From the NCBI GenBank assembly GCA_012521455.1, contig JAAYMJ010000380.1, positions 1 to 8,667 on the forward strand: a DNA stretch of 8,667 nt, written 5' to 3'. Position numbers and translations under genes: made by a program. Under the pieces are notes generated by a model. That model did no database searches, was not told the DNA's origin, and saw nothing but the letters and a program-made list of their open reading frames with translations. The first letter of the stretch is position 1, and every line of letters starts with the position of its first letter. Source of the DNA: Clostridiaceae bacterium (GTDB lineage Bacteria; Bacillota; Clostridia; UMGS1883; JAAYMJ01). Shown here one piece after another: positions 7,013-8,667 of the stretch.

Positions 7013-7142
7013 TCAGCAATATGTAGTATGTGGAAAAATAACTAATGGAGATATAATAGGAAAAGTATCATATTATATTAATTACTTTAAAACATTATAT
7101 TTCAAGTGTGTATAAAGCTAATAATTATTTATAGAGCAGCTT

Positions 7143-7325
7143 TTAAACTAACGCAGGATTTGTTCTGTTTTTTAATGCTTTACAAACACTTTTTTGTGTG
7201 TCGTTAAAAACATCCTCTAACCCTTCCCAGATTATGGCGTCATCCGTTGCCATTTGTAATTCTTGACAATATCCAAAGTCAATTATTCTCTCTAAAGCAG
7301 GGCAGTTAACATTATCAGTTGACAT
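7143..7325 (-). CDS. Small protein of unknown function (60 residues)
   Basis: Begins MSTDNVNCPALERIIDFGYC and ends ALKNRTNPALV. The ribosome site AGAGGTGAT stands eight bases before the ATG and is a long match to the 16S tail. The start overlaps the end of the preceding 55-codon frame by 11 bases, which suggests translational coupling. The protein is acidic and probably helical, with two Cys in the N-terminal third (C8, C20) and one near residue 48. No signal peptide, membrane segment or family is recognised. It lies inside the region of phage debris, so it may be a surviving phage or mobile-element gene. Its good ribosome site argues that it may still be expressed. Confidence 0.5.
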   Translation of the reverse strand: MSTDNVNCPALERIIDFGYCQELQMATDDAIIWEGLEDVFNDTQKSVCKALKNRTNPALV

Positions 7326-7482
7326 ATTTTTTAATCACCTCTAAAATCTTTTGTGTTTCATCACCAAATCTATCTTTATATATTACTGTTTTAACCTGAG
7401 CATTTTCCTCTTTTATACCAACTATACCATCTTCGTGGTAATAATTCAATAATGTGTTTGGAGCAGGATATCGTTTTAACAT
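7315..7482 (-). CDS. Small protein of unknown function (55 residues), overlapping the next gene
   Basis: ATG at 7482 to TGA at 7315. It begins MLKRYPAPNTLLNYYHEDG and ends GDETQKILEVIKKYVN. An in-frame TAA two codons upstream fixes the earliest start, but no convincing ribosome site precedes it, and only a weak promoter-like TTTTAA-17-TATACA lies upstream. Composition looks protein-like (charged, with a C-terminal amphipathic helix). Its end overlaps the next small gene by 11 bases, and the ribosome site of that gene lies within it. No family is recognised. It starts just after the phage capsid fragment and could be a hybrid frame made by the deletion that truncated it. Confidence 0.4.
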   Translation of the reverse strand: MLKRYPAPNTLLNYYHEDGIVGIKEENAQVKTVIYKDRFGDETQKILEVIKKYVN

Positions 7483-7489
7483 AATTTAT

Positions 7490-7639
7490 GTATATTGTGT
7501 GATATCCACTCTTAAAAGCTGTCTCCATTAACGCAGGAAAGCGTTTATCTTATCCTGTAATACTGTAAACCCTGCCTTGGTATTGTGCGCATATGGCACA
7601 AGTGGGATAATGTGTTGTCATTTTTACAAGGTCATATCG
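7490..7639 (-). pseudogene. Fragment of a phage minor capsid protein
   Basis: The minus-strand frame after a TAA reads RYDLVKMTTHYPTCAICAQY, then QGRVYSITG, a TAA stop (7550-7552), and on the other side DKRFPALMETAFKSGYHTIY. The C-x2-C plus QG(R/K)VYSI(S/T)G plus (K)DKRFPALY-TAFKSGY order matches, from memory, the C-terminal part of phage minor capsid proteins (PF06152-like), where a Lys stands in place of this stop and HPNCRH follows GY-x-x-I. Here that last motif is lost (YINYVK). About 50 codons of a protein normally several hundred residues long remain, with one internal stop and both ends missing. It is non-functional, and it is the best evidence that prophage DNA once lay beside the tRNA gene. 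Confidence 0.6.
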
Positions 7640-7680
7640 TTAAGCAAAGAAGAACAAAAACGCATTATTCAATCATATGT

Positions 7681-7732
7681 AAAAAAAGAATAGTCCACAA
7701 TGTCACCATCGAAATAGTGAACATTGTGGACT
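7681..7732 (-). terminator. Strong terminator of the tRNA-Gln gene
   Basis: AGTCCACAATGT (7692-7703) and ACATTGTGGACT (7721-7732) pair perfectly over 12 bp, with a further CAC/GTG pairing inside past a bulged A. On the minus strand it is followed by ATTC and seven U (7681-7687). It begins four bases after the encoded CCA. Confidence 0.9.
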
Positions 7733-7748
7733 TTCATGGCTGCGGGAG
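7732..7748. repeat. tRNA-Gln 3'-end copy of the imperfect direct repeat
   Basis: TTTCATGGCTGCGGGAG spans the terminator end, the CCA, the discriminator and the acceptor 3' strand of tRNA-Gln. It matches 6996-7012 at 15 of 17 positions. If the repeat is an attachment-site duplication, this is the copy that keeps the tRNA intact. Confidence 0.35.
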
Positions 7749-7810
7749 AAGGATTCGAACCCTCACACAATGAGTCAGAGTCATTTGTGCTACCCTTACA
7801 CCATCCCGCA
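7737..7810 (-). tRNA. tRNA-Gln (anticodon CTG), CCA encoded
   Basis: A 74-base cloverleaf on the minus strand. Acceptor TGCGGGA (plus-strand 7804-7810) pairs with TCCCGCA in all seven positions. The D-arm is GTG...CAC. The anticodon arm AATGA-CTCTGAC-TCATT is perfectly paired and gives anticodon CTG. The T-arm is GAGGG-TTCGAAT-CCTTC with one G-U pair. Discriminator G73 and a U1-A72 pair are typical of glutamine tRNAs, and CCA is encoded (7737-7739). It decodes CAG. Confidence 0.96.
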
Positions 7811-7824
7811 ACGGTTACACAAGA

Positions 7825-7853
7825 ATTATAGTACAGCTAGTTCTCTTTGTCAA
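7825..7853 (-). promoter_or_regulatory. Perfect consensus promoter of tRNA-Gln
   Basis: TTGACA (7848-7853), a 17-base spacer and TATAAT (7825-7830) on the minus strand. The transcript would start about 8 bases before the mature tRNA 5' end at 7810. Confidence 0.93.
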
Positions 7854-7952
7854 TAAAAAATTTAAAAGAATTGCCCCAAAATTTCTCAGTTTCCATCAAA
7901 TGGGAAAAACCGTAAAATTTTAATCATTTTTTACTTTTCCAAACATTTTGTG

Positions 7953-7981
7953 TTGCATAAAATCCCAAAAAGTTATATAAT
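7953..7981 (+). promoter_or_regulatory. Sigma-A promoter of the phospholipase C-like gene
   Basis: TTGCAT (7953-7958), 17 bases, then TATAAT (7976-7981). The predicted start near 7988 gives a leader of about 50 bases. It diverges from the tRNA promoter. The spacer 7854-7952 between the two promoters is AT-rich with no other signal seen. Confidence 0.85.
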
Positions 7982-8038
7982 GATAACATCTTTATTTTTT
8001 AAAACTTAATTTCGCAAAATCAAAAAGGGGCATTATCA

Positions 8039-8614
8039 GTGAACGCATTTTCTCATTTGACTATCGCAAACATCATTTGTGATAATTTACAAAACGAAAG
8101 AATTAAAAACATAAACCGTCCAAAGTTTATGCTGGGAAATATTTTACCCGACATTGCCATAAAACTTTCAAATTTAAGCCATAAAATAGATTACGTTTTA
8201 GGTTTTGTCAAAAAACTCATGGAAGATTTAGTCTTAAAATCCCAATCCCCCACATTCAAGAAAAAATCCCAAAGCCAGGTTTTGGGGATAATCTGCCATT
8301 TTATCGCGGACTTTTTCTGCTATCCCCACAACAAAAACTATCCTTTCGGCATAGTAAAACACCTATACTACGAGCAAAAAATCTCAAAGTATATAAAATA
8401 CTACAAGGATTTAACCCACCTGCCCATCATAAAAGGCAGGATTTCAATAAATAGCGTTGAGGACATAATCAACGAAATAAAGCGGGTCCATAAGGAATAC
8501 ATGGTCCTTCCCCCTTCAATGGCAAAGGACGCCTACTATTCCATCGGCATGTGCACATTTGTGGCGACTAATTTAAATAAACTGATTGCAAACTCAGCGC
8601 AGGTTGCCGCATAA
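8039..8614 (+). CDS. Zinc-dependent phospholipase C-like protein, apparently not secreted
   Basis: 191 residues from a GTG with AAGGGG eight bases upstream; there is no nearby ATG in frame. It looks like the zinc-dependent phospholipase C fold (PF00882). By eye every ligand position of the trinuclear zinc site is present: H6, D38 (in GNILPD), H48, then H87-x3-D91-x5-H97 (ICHFIADFFCYPHN) and H108-x3-E112 (KHLYYE). These intervals are close to those of Clostridium perfringens alpha-toxin (H126, D130, H136, H148, E152). It is shorter than secreted enzymes of about 245 residues, has no signal peptide and no C-terminal C2-like domain. Predicted activity is hydrolysis of phospholipid head groups or a related phosphoester, but a cytoplasmic location leaves the substrate open. 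It stands alone behind its own promoter. Confidence 0.8.
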   Translation: MNAFSHLTIANIICDNLQNERIKNINRPKFMLGNILPDIAIKLSNLSHKIDYVLGFVKKLMEDLVLKSQSPTFKKKSQSQVLGIICHFIADFFCYPHNKNYPFGIVKHLYYEQKISKYIKYYKDLTHLPIIKGRISINSVEDIINEIKRVHKEYMVLPPSMAKDAYYSIGMCTFVATNLNKLIANSAQVAA

Positions 8615-8630
8615 ATTTTAGTGCGCTTTT
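8596..8630 (+). terminator. Weak candidate terminator overlapping the end of the phospholipase C-like gene
   Basis: AGCGCA (8596-8601) pairs with TGCGCT (8622-8627), followed by TTTT. The loop of 20 bases contains the stop codon, so the stem lies partly inside the coding sequence. The stem is short and the T-run brief, so this is tentative. Confidence 0.3.
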
Positions 8631-8667
8631 CAGGGTTACCCAAATTAAATATTAAACCCTGTATCCC

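Noticed and set aside
7148..7537. TAACGCAGGA occurring at about 7149 and 7529 as flanking repeats of the small ORF pair
   Set aside because: Only about ten bases match, the flanks show no further similarity, and there are no target-site duplications or terminal inverted repeats.
7585..7773. 62-codon plus-strand frame ending in the tRNA
   Set aside because: It reads through the antisense of the tRNA terminator and tRNA 3' half; its end (GCGRRIRTLTQ) is the familiar false translation of a tRNA.
8631..8661. CAGGGTT ... AACCCTG inverted repeat at the right edge as a terminator
   Set aside because: A seven-base stem with a 17-base loop and no following T-run inside the window; the next gene is not visible, so its meaning cannot be judged.

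Overview
The window looks like chromosomal DNA of an anaerobic, low-to-moderate GC Firmicute, most likely a plant-fibre-degrading member of the Clostridia. The evidence is strong GGAGG-type ribosome sites, consensus sigma-A promoters (two are exact TTGACA-17-TATAAT), many intrinsic terminators with U-tracts, very AT-rich spacers, and a pair of secreted enzymes carrying the 'copper amine oxidase N-terminal' stalk domain common in Clostridia and Paenibacillus. A pectin-degrading gut clostridium would fit, but that is inference.

Left part (1-6121), all on the minus strand: the 5' end of an unrelated gene is cut by the window edge (1-235; possibly MurL-like). Upstream of it lie two tandem paralogues of about 890 residues (480-3143 and 3294-5969). 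Each encodes a signal peptide, a GH105/GH88-type unsaturated-uronyl hydrolase domain, a two-unit stalk domain and two F5/8 type C (CBM32-like) binding domains. Each gene has its own extended -10 promoter and its own terminator, so they are duplicated single-gene units rather than an operon. Together they probably remove unsaturated uronic acids from lyase-generated oligosaccharides (pectin/rhamnogalacturonan type) outside the cell while bound to glycan.

Middle part (6122-7740): a gene-poor, decayed stretch read mainly from the minus strand. It holds a fragment of a phage minor capsid protein (7490-7639), two small overlapping ORFs of unknown function (55 and 60 residues), a frameshifted small ORF (6347-6590), a short C-terminal tail fragment (6571-6633), and a broken small Cys-x2-Cys protein (6200-6330). 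A perfect consensus promoter (6833-6861) points into this debris, which ends at a hairpin terminator (6089-6121). I read the stretch as remains of a prophage or similar element. An imperfect 17-bp copy of the tRNA 3'-end region at 6996-7012 could mark an old attachment-site duplication.

Right part (7681-8667): tRNA-Gln(CUG) with encoded CCA, a perfect promoter and a strong terminator on the minus strand. Diverging from it is a plus-strand gene (8039-8614, GTG start) for a small zinc-dependent phospholipase C-like protein that has every zinc ligand position of the family but no signal peptide.

No CRISPR array, insertion sequence or riboswitch was seen. No clearly new multi-gene system is evident. 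The most notable items are the secreted GH105-stalk-F5/8C architecture with its patchily homogenised duplication, and the tRNA-adjacent phage debris with an orphan consensus promoter.
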